Of a stretch of DNA of 64,000 nt, positions 25,242 through 34,069 are shown one piece after another. Position 1 is the stretch's first letter; each line of letters starts with the position of its first letter. The notes below the pieces were generated by a model, which was given only the letters and a program-made list of their open reading frames with translations, was not told the origin of the DNA and ran no database searches. Source of the stretch: Azotobacter vinelandii CA (GTDB lineage: Bacteria; Pseudomonadota; Gammaproteobacteria; Pseudomonadales; Pseudomonadaceae); contig NC_021149.1 of the NCBI RefSeq assembly GCF_000380335.1, forward strand, positions 2,656,501 to 2,720,500. Reading direction: 5' to 3'. Made by a program: the position numbers and the translations under genes.

Positions 25242-25454
25242 GGCGCACCTCCTTCGACCGGCATCGCCAGGACTCGGTCGCGAGCCGTGGCCGATACCTC
25301 TTCCTGTCGATTCCGCCCAAGCCATTTCCCCTGTTAGGCCCTGGTTCGCGCCAAACATTCCCTCATGCCGGACTCCGCATGGACTTTCCGCCCGAACGAC
25401 CGGCAGATGCGCGATGAAAATGCCGAAGTTGGCCACCGATGCCTCGGCGCTTCC

Positions 25455-25910
25455 TCAAGCGGAGATGTCGCGCAGGTAGTCGAGCACCTCCTGCGAGCTG
25501 ATCTTGAGAAAGACGAACGACACGGCGTGAAACACGACGATCGAGAAGACGACACTGAGGTAGACGCTCAGGGTCGTACCGAACAGAAAGCCGATACCCG
25601 CCAGCAAGCCGATGTGCGAAGCGACGAAGGCCGCCCCGACCAAGGTGCCGAGGAAGGTGGCCGCCCCGTACGACAGCAGTACGGAGAGCAGCAGGCCGAC
25701 GATAGCGACGAGGCGCCGCCTGGGGTCCTTCACCAGAAAGGCGACCCGGACGATCAATACCGGCGCCGAGATGAAGGAGGCGAGCACCTTGACCGGATGG
25801 CTGGCGATCCGGCGGAACACCTCGCCGAGCCGTCCCTTTTCGTTGGCGGCATTCCTGGCCAGTGCGGAGATCCCGCTTCCCAATACCTCACCGGCAGCTT
25901 TTCCGAACAT
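25455..25910 (-). CDS. Small integral membrane protein
   Basis: 151 residues from the ATG at 25910 (GGGGA upstream; a TTG at 25931 is possible). An N-terminal 50-residue soluble part (MFGKAAGEVLGSGISALARN, HPVKVLASFIS) precedes about three hydrophobic spans rich in Gly/Ala/Val between residues 50 and 135. It ends with a short charged tail. No catalytic motif is seen. It stands alone, divergent from the toxin-antitoxin pair. Confidence 0.7.
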   Translation of the reverse strand: MFGKAAGEVLGSGISALARNAANEKGRLGEVFRRIASHPVKVLASFISAPVLIVRVAFLVKDPRRRLVAIVGLLLSVLLSYGAATFLGTLVGAAFVASHIGLLAGIGFLFGTTLSVYLSVVFSIVVFHAVSFVFLKISSQEVLDYLRDISA

Positions 25911-26023
25911 CGGTATTCCCCATCGCGGCAAAGGGCCGAGTGGCCTCGGGTTTCACTCGGTGCATGGTAGCGCACTGCACGAAATCAGGCCCGACGCCGT
26001 TCCCTTGTATCCACTTATGGACT

Positions 26024-26058
26024 ATATTCGCATAAATAGATCATATCTGGATATTCGC
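26024..26058 (+). promoter_or_regulatory. Direct repeats in the toxin-antitoxin promoter
   Basis: ATATTCGC occurs at 26024-26031 and again at 26051-26058, 27 bp apart, in an AT-rich tract just before the antitoxin start. Xre-type antitoxins usually repress their own promoter, so these are candidate operator half-sites. The -10/-35 elements cannot be fixed with confidence. Confidence 0.4.
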
Positions 26059-26071
26059 GGAGCTTTCCCCC

Positions 26072-26479
26072 ATGGCCCCCCATTCGCGCACCGCCCCGAG
26101 CACCCGCACCAGTGTCGACACACCCCGGGCCGGACAGGTGGCACTGAAGTTCTTCTTCCGCCTCGCCGAACTCTGGGGACTGACCCCGGAGCAGCAGATG
26201 GTGCTTCTCGGCGGCATCGGCCGCTCCACCTACTTCAACTACCGCAAGCTCCCGGAGGTCCGCCTGGGCCGCGACCTGCTGGAACGGATCTCCCATCTGA
26301 TGGGCATCCACAAGTCGCTGCGCATCCTGTTCGGCGACTCGCCCTCCACCTACGACTGGATCAAGCGCCCGAACAAGGCCGCGCCCTTCAACGGCGACTC
26401 GGCGTTGCAACGGATGCTGGCCGGATCGCTGGTCGACCTGTCGGACGTCAACCGCTATCTGGCGGCGCAGCGGGGCTAG
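26072..26479 (+). CDS. Xre/MbcA/ParS-type antitoxin of a RES toxin
   Basis: 135 residues. An N-terminal helix-turn-helix-like region (LAELWGLTPEQQMVLLGGIGRSTYFNYRKLPEV) is followed by the MbcA/ParS toxin-binding domain (ALQRMLAGSLVDLSDVNRYLAAQRG) at the C terminus. RIRILFG-type sequence (KSLRILFGD) is also characteristic. GGAG lies about nine bases before the ATG. It ends two bases before the toxin start, the usual order for this family. It should neutralise the toxin and repress the operon. Confidence 0.88.
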   Translation: MAPHSRTAPSTRTSVDTPRAGQVALKFFFRLAELWGLTPEQQMVLLGGIGRSTYFNYRKLPEVRLGRDLLERISHLMGIHKSLRILFGDSPSTYDWIKRPNKAAPFNGDSALQRMLAGSLVDLSDVNRYLAAQRG

Positions 26480-26481
26480 GA

Positions 26482-27153
26482 ATGAACGAAGTCACTCCCG
26501 ACTGGCAGGCGCACCGGCTGGTCGCCAGCCATTTCCCACCCATCGGCGTGTTCGAGGACACCCTGGACCCCGCCGACCTGGAGATCGCCTTCGAGATCGA
26601 GGCGCTGACCAACGATCGCCTGCGCGAGGAAGCCGGCGAGATTCGCCTGGTCGCCCCCGAGGACCGGGTTTCCGGCCCCGGCTCCAGCCCGGTCATGGCG
26701 GCCTTCACCCACATCGGCAATCCGAGCCGCTTCACCGACGGCAGCTACGGCGTCTACTACGCGGCCGACAGCCTCGAAGCGGCCATCGCGGAAACCCAGT
26801 TCCACCGCGCGCGCTTTCTCGCCGCCACGGAGCAACCCAGCCTGGAGCTGACCATGCGCTGTTACCTGAGCCTGATCGTCCGGCCGCTGGTGGACATTCG
26901 CGCCGGCGCCCCCGAACTCTACGCCCCCGATCCCGACCGCTATGGCCCGGCCCAATCCTTCGCCGCCCGGCTGCGCCTGGAAGGCACATGGGGCCTGCTC
27001 TACGACAGCGTGCGCCGTCCAGGCGCCGAATGCGCGGCGCTGTTTCGCCCGCCGGCGACCAGCATCCCGGTACAGGGCAAGCACCTGCGCTATGTCTGGG
27101 ATGGCCAGCAGCAAGCCTTCACCCACGTTCTGGAAGTCTCGGAAATCCGTTGA
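26482..27153 (+). CDS. RES-domain toxin (NAD+-degrading type)
   Basis: 223 residues. The RES fold is shown by SRFTDGSYGVYYAADSLEAAIAETQFH (conserved Arg, Tyr and Glu) and WGLLYDSVRRPGAECAALF (conserved Ser). Characterised RES toxins remove cellular NAD+. It is slightly longer than the shortest members because of an N-terminal 60-residue region (DWQAHRLVASHFPPIGVFED). Paired with the Xre-type antitoxin just upstream. Nothing suggests inactivation. Confidence 0.88.
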   Translation: MNEVTPDWQAHRLVASHFPPIGVFEDTLDPADLEIAFEIEALTNDRLREEAGEIRLVAPEDRVSGPGSSPVMAAFTHIGNPSRFTDGSYGVYYAADSLEAAIAETQFHRARFLAATEQPSLELTMRCYLSLIVRPLVDIRAGAPELYAPDPDRYGPAQSFAARLRLEGTWGLLYDSVRRPGAECAALFRPPATSIPVQGKHLRYVWDGQQQAFTHVLEVSEIR

Positions 27154-27657
27154 CCGCCCTCTCCTGCCATCCAGGGCGGCTGGCAGGAAACAACCGTCCG
27201 CCCCAACCCCAGTGTTTTTCTGATTACCTGTAGTCGATCAGGAGAGTTGGTATAGGAGTCTGCCTTGACTCTTGATTTCCGATTTCAGAAATAAAAACGA
27301 ACGGACAGGGTACTTTTGCCACTTCCGCCGAGTCCTTCTGTCTATCTGCTCGCACAAACTTGCCCGGAGGCGGCAAGCTCGATGCGTGCCATCGCTTGAT
27401 TTCCGATTTAAGGAGAACATCGAAACCCAGGCTTCCCTGACGAGGGACCGCCCATCGTCCCGAGAAGCCGGCCCATGGCTGGCTGCGTTCGCCCACTCCG
27501 CTCGCATGGCTCTACGAACGCCCGCTCGATAGCGACAGCGGCTCCGCCAGCCGGAGAGCGAGCCCTCTCCAGCCGCGATCCGACGCGGGGAAGCCTCCAG
27601 GAAAGGAGCTTTCGCAACATTGCCGGCACAGGGGATCGCCACCTGTCGGAATACCCG

Positions 27658-27684
27658 CGAAAAAGAGCTTTTCGGTCCTTTTTT
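27658..27684 (+). terminator. Intrinsic terminator
   Basis: CGAAAA-AGAGC-TTTTCG followed by GTCC and six Ts. It could end the toxin-antitoxin transcript or a non-coding RNA read from the region 27300-27650. Confidence 0.55.
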
Positions 27685-27689
27685 AATAG

Positions 27690-27780
27690 AACTTTCACGC
27701 TCGGTGGAGCACCATGAGACCTGCTGAAGGATCAGCTCCATCGTGTGACAAAGCCCACCGCAGTTTTGGTGGGCTTTTTC
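27690..27780 (+). ncRNA. Candidate small RNA with CsrA/RsmA-type hairpins
   Basis: Between the two terminators, the strand can form GGTG-GAG-CACC (27703-27713) and GCTGA-AGGA-TCAGC (27723-27736). The second presents GGA in a tetraloop, the preferred binding site of RsmA/CsrA. A strong terminator follows. Only one or two GGA loops are present, fewer than in RsmX/Y/Z, and no promoter is certain. Tentative. Confidence 0.3.
27751..27780 (+). terminator. Strong rho-independent terminator
   Basis: AAGCCCACC / GGTGGGCTT (9-bp stem, loop GCAGTTTT) followed directly by a T-run. No protein gene ends nearby, so it implies an untranslated transcript upstream. Its sequence is not part of hutH, which starts 260 bp later. 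Confidence 0.85.
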
Positions 27781-28039
27781 TTGTCCCCCGGTTTTCCCGC
27801 CTCCCTCCTGGCCGTCCCTGGCATGCAACGAACCCCTCCCCCGCTTCGGCCGGGCCATCGCCCGTCCCGTGCCAAGACATAACTGCCAGTGCTCTGATCG
27901 CAAATTTCCGATTTTTGGAAAACAGAGATAGAACGAGACAGGTTCTCCCCCACTCCGACGCCGTCGATAAGGAGCATCTTCGACAAGGCCGGGGCTTTCT
28001 GCCTATCTATATAGAGAAGCCTTTTCGCAGGATGTCCCC

Positions 28040-29569
28040 ATGCCTTCCGCCCTGCTTCTCCGCCCCGGCCAGCTCAGCCTGGACGACCTGCGCGCCATCT
28101 ACTGGAGTCAGGTCGGAATCGACCTCGATCCGGCCTGCCGGACCGGGGTCGAGGCCAGCGCCCGCAGCGTCGCGGCGATCCTCGCCAGCCAGCGCACCGT
28201 GTACGGCATCAACACCGGCTTCGGCTTGCTGGCGCGCACCTCGATCCCGGCCGAGTCGCTGACCGCCCTGCAGCGCAACCTGGTGCTCTCCCACTGCACC
28301 GGTACCGGAGCGCTGCTGGACGACGCCAGCGTCGGGCTGATCCTGGCACTGAAGATCGCATCCCTGGCGCGCGGTCACTCGGGCGTCGGCTGGGCGCTGA
28401 TCGAGGCGTTGCTGCGGCTCTACCGGGCCCGGGTCTATCCGTGCATTCCCTCCCAGGGCTCGGTGGGCGCCTCCGGCGACCTGGCGCCGCTGGCCCATCT
28501 GGCGGCGACACTGCTCGGGATCGGCCAGGTGCGCCACCGGGGCCACCTGCTGGAGGCTGGCGAAGGACTGGCCCTCGCCGGTCTCGAACCCCTGACGCTC
28601 GGGCCCAAGGAAGGCCTGGCGCTGCTCAACGGAACCCAGGTTTCCACCGCCCTGGCGCTGCGCGGGCTGTTCGCCGCGGAACGGCTGTTCGGCGCCGCGG
28701 TGGTCGCCGGCAGCCTGAGCACCGAGGCGTTGAAGGGTTCCTTCGTGCCCTTCGATACCCGCATCCAGGCGGTGCGCGGCCAGCCGGGACAGATCGCGGT
28801 GGCCGCGCTCTACCGCGAACTGCTCCACGACAGCGCCATCAACCGCTCCCATGCCCGCTGCGCGCGGGTTCAGGACCCCTACTCGCTGCGCTGCCAGCCG
28901 CAGGTGATGGGCGCCTGCCTGGATCACCTGCGTTTCGCCGCCGGGGTGTTTTTGCGCGAGGCCAACGCGGTGTCGGACAACCCGCTGGTGTTCGCCGACG
29001 ATGCCGAGGTGCTGTCCGGCGGCAACTTCCACGCCGAACCGGTGGCCATGGCCGCCGACGCGCTGGCCCTGGCCATCGCCGAGATCGGAGCCCTTTCCGA
29101 GCGGCGCATCGCCCTGCTGATCGACCCGGCGCTGTCCGGCCTGCCGGCCTTCCTGGTCAAGGAAGGCGGGCTGAATTCCGGCTTCATGATCGCCCAGGTC
29201 ACGGCGGCCTCGCTGGCCTCGGAGAACAAGACCCTGGCCCATCCGGCCTCGGTGGACAGCCTGCCGACCTCGGCCGGCCAGGAGGATCACGTCTCCATGG
29301 CCACCTTCGCCGCCCGCCGCCTGCAGGACATGGCCGGCAACGCCGCGGGCGTGGTGGGCATCGAGCTGTTGGCCGCCGCCCAGGGCGTGGACTTCCACGC
29401 GCCGCTGTCCAGTTCGCCGCAACTGAACGAGGTCATGGCATTGATCCGCAGCCGGGTGGCGCACTACGAAGAGGACCGCTATTTCGCCCCGGACATCGCC
29501 ACCGCGCGAGCCTGGGTCGAGGGCGGCGCCTTCGAGCGCTGGGTGTCCTGCGCCCGCCTCCATCTCTGA
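28040..29569 (+). CDS. hutH: Histidine ammonia-lyase
   Basis: 509 residues. It deaminates L-histidine to urocanate, the first step of histidine use. The self-forming MIO electrophile is from Ala144-Ser145-Gly146 in [16 protein letters not shown]. Other signatures include [30 protein letters not shown] and [17 protein letters not shown] lies upstream of the ATG. It is 15 bp before hutF, in an operon separate from hutUIG. Two tandem HutH genes are common in pseudomonads; only one is here. Confidence 0.96.
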   Translation: MPSALLLRPGQLSLDDLRAIYWSQVGIDLDPACRTGVEASARSVAAILASQRTVYGINTGFGLLARTSIPAESLTALQRNLVLSHCTGTGALLDDASVGLILALKIASLARGHSGVGWALIEALLRLYRARVYPCIPSQGSVGASGDLAPLAHLAATLLGIGQVRHRGHLLEAGEGLALAGLEPLTLGPKEGLALLNGTQVSTALALRGLFAAERLFGAAVVAGSLSTEALKGSFVPFDTRIQAVRGQPGQIAVAALYRELLHDSAINRSHARCARVQDPYSLRCQPQVMGACLDHLRFAAGVFLREANAVSDNPLVFADDAEVLSGGNFHAEPVAMAADALALAIAEIGALSERRIALLIDPALSGLPAFLVKEGGLNSGFMIAQVTAASLASENKTLAHPASVDSLPTSAGQEDHVSMATFAARRLQDMAGNAAGVVGIELLAAAQGVDFHAPLSSSPQLNEVMALIRSRVAHYEEDRYFAPDIATARAWVEGGAFERWVSCARLHL

Positions 29570-29584
29570 GCACGGAGTCCTTTC

Positions 29585-30973
29585 ATGACCACCGTCCTGT
29601 TCGCCGAACGCGCCCTGCTGGCGGGGGGCTGGGCGCACAATGTGCGCCTGCAGATCGATACCGCCGGACGGATCGAACGGATCGAGCCCGATGCCGGCTC
29701 CGCGGGAGCCGAGCGCCTGCACGGACCGCTCCTGCCCGGCATGCCGAACCTGCATTCGCACGCCTTCCAGCGCGCCATGGCCGGGCTCGCCGAGGTGGCC
29801 GGCGGTTCCGCGGACAGCTTCTGGTCCTGGCGCGAACAGATGTACCGGCTGGTCGCCCGGCTCCTTCCGGAACAACTGGAAACCATCGCCCGCCAGCTCT
29901 ACATCGAGCTGCTCAAGGCCGGCTACAGCAGCGTCGCCGAGTTCCACTACCTGCACCATGACCTCCATGGCCACCCCTACGCCGAGCGCGCCGAGCTGTC
30001 CCTGCGACTCGCTCGCGCCGCCGGCGAGGCCGGCATCGGCCTGACCCTGGTGCCGGTGCTCTACAGCCATTCCAGCTTCGGCGGCCAGCCGCCGGGGGCC
30101 GCGCAGCGGCGTTTCGTCCTCGATGTGGACGGCTATCTCGGCCTCCTGGCGCGCCTGCGTCCGGTGCTCAGGCGGAACGGACAGCACCTGGCGCAGGGTT
30201 TCCACTCCCTGCGCGCCGTCACCCCCGAACAGATCGCCCGGGTGCTGGAAGATTCGCCCATCGACGGCCCCATCCACCTGCACATCGCCGAACAGCAGAA
30301 GGAAGTCGACGACTGCCTGACCTGGAGCGGCCGCCGCCCCCTGCAATGGCTGTTCGAGCATTGCCCGGTGGACCGGCGCTGGTGCCTGGTGCACGCCACC
30401 CAGGCACAGCCGGAAGAACTCGCCCGCCTGGCCGCGAGCGGCGCGGTCGCCGGCCTGTGCCCCACGACCGAGGCCAATCTCGGCGACGGCCTGTTTCCGG
30501 CCGCCGACTACCTGGCCCATGGCGGGCGCTTCGGCATCGGCTCGGACAGCCAGGTATCGGTCAGCCCGCTGGAAGAGCTGCGCTGGCTGGAATACGGCCA
30601 GCGCCTGCGCGACCGTCGGCGCAATCGCCTTGCCCGGCTGGAGCGTCCGGCGGTCGGCGCCGTGCTCTACCAGGCGGCCCTGAGCGGTGGCGCCCAGGCC
30701 CTCGGACAGCCGATAGGCGCACTGGAAGTCGGCCGACGCGCCGATCTGCTGGTGCTGGACGGCGACGATCCCTATCTGGCGAGCGCCGAGGGCGATCAGT
30801 TGCTCAACCGCTGGCTGTTCGCCGGCAACGACCGCCAGGTGCGCGACCTGATGGTCGCCGGCCGCTGGGTGGTGCGCGAAGGCCGCCACGCGGACGAGGA
30901 GCGCAGCGCCCGTGCCTTCGCCAAGGTGCTGGCGACACTCTCGGCGACGCCCTTCGCCTCGGCGGCCAGGTGA
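29585..30973 (+). CDS. hutF: Formimidoylglutamate deiminase
   Basis: 462 residues, amidohydrolase family. It converts N-formimidoyl-L-glutamate to N-formyl-L-glutamate plus ammonia, feeding HutG. The metal site PNLHSHAFQRAMAG is near residue 58; HIAEQQKEVDDC, LVHATQ and GIGSDSQVSVSPLEELRWLEYGQRL fit HutF and distinguish it from HutI. It completes the five-enzyme pathway whose other parts are at 14.8-18.6 kb. The N-terminal frame starts right after hutH. Confidence 0.95.
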   Translation: MTTVLFAERALLAGGWAHNVRLQIDTAGRIERIEPDAGSAGAERLHGPLLPGMPNLHSHAFQRAMAGLAEVAGGSADSFWSWREQMYRLVARLLPEQLETIARQLYIELLKAGYSSVAEFHYLHHDLHGHPYAERAELSLRLARAAGEAGIGLTLVPVLYSHSSFGGQPPGAAQRRFVLDVDGYLGLLARLRPVLRRNGQHLAQGFHSLRAVTPEQIARVLEDSPIDGPIHLHIAEQQKEVDDCLTWSGRRPLQWLFEHCPVDRRWCLVHATQAQPEELARLAASGAVAGLCPTTEANLGDGLFPAADYLAHGGRFGIGSDSQVSVSPLEELRWLEYGQRLRDRRRNRLARLERPAVGAVLYQAALSGGAQALGQPIGALEVGRRADLLVLDGDDPYLASAEGDQLLNRWLFAGNDRQVRDLMVAGRWVVREGRHADEERSARAFAKVLATLSATPFASAAR

Positions 30974-31088
30974 TCCCCGCGCCAGCTTGCGAAGCACCCC
31001 GCAATTCGTATTGGATGTCCCGGACGCCCTGGCGATCACACACCTGCCAGCGGGCTCGCCACTTCATTCGCCAAGGAACCGCCCCCTC

Positions 31089-31916
31089 ATGTCGATACAG
31101 GAAGCACAATACGCCGCCCAGCAGGACCACTGGCTGGAAACGCCCCACGGACGTGTCTTCGCCCGCGTCTGGACCCCGCCCGCAGCGGCCCGGGAAGGCA
31201 GGGAAAGCCCGATCGTACTGTTCCACGACTCCCTCGGCTGCGTGGAGCTGTGGCGCGGCTTTCCGGCGCGCCTGAGCGCCAGCACCGGCAGAAGGGTCAT
31301 CGCCTACGACCGGCTCGGCTTCGGCAGGTCGGCGCCGCGCAGTGACCGGCCGACGGCGGACTTCATCGTCGAAGAGGCCGAACGCCACTTCCCGGCGGTT
31401 CGCGAAGGACTCGGCATCGGGCACTTCGTCGCCTTCGGCCACAGCGTCGGCGGCGGCATGGCCGTCCACTGCGCGAGCCGCTTCGCCGATGCCTGCGAGG
31501 CCCTGATCACCGAATCCGCCCAGGCCTTCGTCGAGGAGCGGACCATCGCCGGTCTTCTGCAAGCCAAGGCGCTGTTCGGCCAGGAGGAACAGTTCGCCCG
31601 GCTCGGCAAATACCACGGCGACAAAGCCCGCTGGGTGCTCGACGCCTGGCTCGACACCTGGCTTTCGCCGGGCTTCTCCGCCTGGTCCCTGGCGTCCGTC
31701 CTGCCCGGGGTCGAATGCCCGCTGCTGGCCATTCACGGCCTCGACGACGAATACGGCTCGCCCCGGCACCCTGAACTCATCGCGCAATGGGCCGGCGGCC
31801 CCTCGCGCGCCGAGGTGCTGGCCGATACCCACCATGTCCCGCACCGCGAACGGGAACAGGCCGTCCTGGATCTGGTCGCCGGCTTCCTGCATGCCGGACG
31901 GCGGGCCGGTTCCTGA
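31089..31916 (+). CDS. Alpha/beta hydrolase of unknown substrate
   Basis: 275 residues. The oxyanion-side HDSLG motif is near residue 44, the nucleophile elbow is GHSVGG (Ser), an acid likely lies in AIHGLDDEYG, and the catalytic His may be in ADTHHVPHRE. AAGGA is 12 bases before the ATG, a somewhat long spacing. It follows hutF by 115 bp on the same strand, but nothing links it to histidine. It could be an esterase or C-C hydrolase. Confidence 0.8.
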   Translation: MSIQEAQYAAQQDHWLETPHGRVFARVWTPPAAAREGRESPIVLFHDSLGCVELWRGFPARLSASTGRRVIAYDRLGFGRSAPRSDRPTADFIVEEAERHFPAVREGLGIGHFVAFGHSVGGGMAVHCASRFADACEALITESAQAFVEERTIAGLLQAKALFGQEEQFARLGKYHGDKARWVLDAWLDTWLSPGFSAWSLASVLPGVECPLLAIHGLDDEYGSPRHPELIAQWAGGPSRAEVLADTHHVPHREREQAVLDLVAGFLHAGRRAGS

Positions 31917-31991
31917 TGGCGAAAAGACACGTGCCGACGGGACCGACGCGCCGTCTCCAGGCCCGGACGGAGTCCGGCCGCGCCGCCATGG

Positions 31992-32028
31992 ATAGAAAAA
32001 TGAAATCGCCCCGACAGGTTCAATCGAT
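31992..32028 (+). promoter_or_regulatory. OxyR-like binding box upstream of ahpF
   Basis: With the ATAG-N7-CTAT-N7-ATAG-N7-CTAT layout, the four tetrads at 31992, 32003, 32014 and 32025 read ATAG, AAAT, ACAG and CGAT, 12 of 16 matches with correct 11-bp spacing. The second half-site GACAGGTTCAATCGAT is especially close to the E. coli-type sequence. It lies 87-123 bp before the ahpF start, as expected for peroxide induction. Confidence 0.55.
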
Positions 32029-32114
32029 TAGTCAAAACGCCCTGCGCATCGTAAGGTTGCATCCATCGAAGTTCTTCACCCCACCTTATTCACCCCATCG
32101 AGGAGTCGAAATCC

Positions 32115-33680
32115 ATGTTGGACGAGAGCCTTAAGACCCAACTGCAGGCCTATCTGGAACGCGTCACCCTGCCCTTCGAGATCGTCGCCAGCCTCGACGG
32201 GAGTGCCAAATCCCAGGAAATGCTCGGCCTGCTGCAGGACATCCAGGCGCTGAGCGACAAGATCGCCTTGCGCACCGACGGCAAGGACGCGCGCGTCCCG
32301 TCCTTCGCCCTGGAGCGCCCAGGCGCGGACATTTCCCTGCGCTTCGCCGGCATCCCCATGGGCCACGAATTCACCTCCCTGGTGCTGGCCCTGCTGCAGG
32401 TCGGCGGCTACCCGCCCAAGGCCAGCGAGGACACCATCGCCCAGGTCAAGGCGCTGGAGGGCGAATACCGCTTCGAAACCTACTTCTCGCTGTCCTGCCA
32501 GAACTGCCCGGACATCGTCCAGGCGCTGAACCTGATGGCGGTGCTCAACCCCAGGGTCAGCCATGTCGCCATCGACGGCGCGCTGTTCCAGGACGAAGTC
32601 GAGAAGCGCCAGATCATGGCCGTGCCGACCATCTACCTGAACGGCGAGCTGTTCGGCCAGGGTCGCATGGAGCTGGAACAGATCATCGCCAAGCTCGACA
32701 CCGGCGCCAGCGCCCGCGAGGCGGAGAAGCTCAACGCCAGGGAAGCCTTCGACGTGCTGGTGATCGGTGGCGGCCCGGCCGGCGCCTCGGCGGCCATCTA
32801 CGCGGCGCGCAAGGGCATCCGCACCGGCGTGGCGGCCGAGCGCTTCGGCGGCCAGGTGCTGGATACCATGGCCATCGAGAACTTCATCTCCGTGCCGGAG
32901 ACCGAAGGCCCGAAACTCGCCCGCGCCCTGGAAGAGCACGTCCGCCAGTACGAGGTCGACATCATGAACCTGCAACGCGCGGTCAAGCTGGTGCCGGCTG
33001 CCGCCAAGGGCGGTCTGCACGAGGTGCGGTTCGAGTCCGGCGCCGCGCTCAAGGCCAGGACCGTGATCATCGCCACCGGCGCCCGCTACCGCGCCCTCGG
33101 CGTGCCCGGCGAGCAGGAATACCGCACCAAGGGCGTGGCCTACTGCCCGCACTGCGACGGCCCGCTGTTCAAGGGCAAGCGCGTGGCGGTGATCGGCGGC
33201 GGCAACTCCGGCGTCGAGGCGGCCATCGACCTGGCCGGCGTCGTCGCCCACGTCACCCTGCTGACCCACGGCGAGGCGCTGCGCGCCGACGCGGTGCTGC
33301 AACGCAAGCTGCACAGCCTGCCGAACATCACCGTGCTGCTCAACGCGCCGATCGCCGAAGTGCTCGGCGACGGCCAGAAGGTCAACGGTCTGGTCTACAA
33401 GGACCGCCTCGGCGGCGAAGCGCACCGTATCGAGCTGGAGGGCGTGTTCGTGCAGATCGGCCTGCTGCCGAACACCGAGTGGCTGAAGGGCTCCGTCGAA
33501 CTCACCGAGCGCGGCGAGATCATCACCGATGCCCACGGCGCCACCACGGTTCCCGGCGTGTTCGCCGCCGGCGACGCCACCACGGTGCCCTACAAACAGA
33601 TCGTCATCGCCGTGGGCGAAGGCGCCAAGGCTTCGCTGGGCGCCTTCGACCACCTGATCCGCAGTTCGGCTCCGGCCTGA
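32115..33680 (+). CDS. ahpF: Alkyl hydroperoxide reductase subunit F
   Basis: 521 residues. It transfers electrons from NADH through FAD to the peroxidase AhpC. The N-terminal double-thioredoxin fold carries Cys128-Gln-Asn-Cys131 (SCQNCPD), the FAD motif [10 protein letters not shown] follows near 219, and the reductase disulfide is Cys344-Pro-His-Cys347, with the NADH motif [18 protein letters not shown] precedes the ATG. Its usual partner ahpC is not upstream here, where only 198 bp of non-coding DNA lies. A strong terminator follows. Confidence 0.97.
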   Translation: MLDESLKTQLQAYLERVTLPFEIVASLDGSAKSQEMLGLLQDIQALSDKIALRTDGKDARVPSFALERPGADISLRFAGIPMGHEFTSLVLALLQVGGYPPKASEDTIAQVKALEGEYRFETYFSLSCQNCPDIVQALNLMAVLNPRVSHVAIDGALFQDEVEKRQIMAVPTIYLNGELFGQGRMELEQIIAKLDTGASAREAEKLNAREAFDVLVIGGGPAGASAAIYAARKGIRTGVAAERFGGQVLDTMAIENFISVPETEGPKLARALEEHVRQYEVDIMNLQRAVKLVPAAAKGGLHEVRFESGAALKARTVIIATGARYRALGVPGEQEYRTKGVAYCPHCDGPLFKGKRVAVIGGGNSGVEAAIDLAGVVAHVTLLTHGEALRADAVLQRKLHSLPNITVLLNAPIAEVLGDGQKVNGLVYKDRLGGEAHRIELEGVFVQIGLLPNTEWLKGSVELTERGEIITDAHGATTVPGVFAAGDATTVPYKQIVIAVGEGAKASLGAFDHLIRSSAPA

Positions 33681-33710
33681 CGACCGGCCTCCGGGCAATC
33701 GGCAAAACGA

Positions 33711-33742
33711 AAAACCGCCGGCCGCGAGGCCGGCGGTTTTTT
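33711..33742 (+). terminator. Rho-independent terminator of ahpF
   Basis: AAAACCGCCGGCC-GCGA-GGCCGGCGGTTTTTT: a 13-bp stem ending in a T-run, 31 bp after the ahpF stop. Because of the flanking A and T runs it could work in both directions. Confidence 0.95.
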
Positions 33743-34069
33743 CATTCCATGCCTATCGACGAAGGGCGACGGCCAAACGTCTCACGCGGCCGAACGTCCC
33801 TCGGCGCTCGTCGAAGAACAGCCGGAATGCCCGAAACGCCTCCATCCGCCGCCGTACCCTTCGCAACCGCCCCGGACGAACGACTCAGGCGCATCGAGCG
33901 CAGCTTTTCCAGGCGTCTCGTCCGGCATCGGAAAGAAGCCGGCACTGGCCGCACCGCATGGCGCCCGGAAGCCGCCGGGTCCGTGCCAGCATTTTTTCGC
34001 CTCCCGGAATACCGACATACAGCAATATGATATTACTTAAAAAATCAGGGATTATCGGAGCTGGCGGCA
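33743..34069. other. Non-coding gap between ahpF and the GGDEF-EAL gene
   Basis: No frame here is supported. The right end (34010-34050) is AT-rich (ATATGATATTACTTAAAAAA) and probably holds the promoter of the following sensor gene. GGAG lies near 34057. Confidence 0.5.

Larger units (their letters stand above)
27274..27962 (+). repeat. Three-copy module around (CTT)GATTTCCGATTT in the hutH upstream region
   Basis: The core occurs at 27274-27285, 27398-27409 and 27903-27914. Copies 1 and 2 share CTTGATTTCCGATTT. Copies 1 and 3 remain alike for about 60 bases, through AACGA..GACAGG and CCACT.CCG.CG (to 27333 and 27962), and both have TGCC shortly upstream and a CTnTCTGYCTATCT stretch downstream. 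The last copy is in the leader or promoter of hutH. The module looks like a duplicated regulatory leader or decayed element. Confidence 0.6.

Noticed and set aside
27274-27962. Possible CRISPR array
   Set aside because: Only three irregularly spaced copies, the last 500 bp away, with no constant repeat/spacer length and no cas genes.
28007-31039. 1010-codon minus-strand frame across hutH and hutF
   Set aside because: Spans two convincing plus-strand genes; low-complexity, shadow-type composition.
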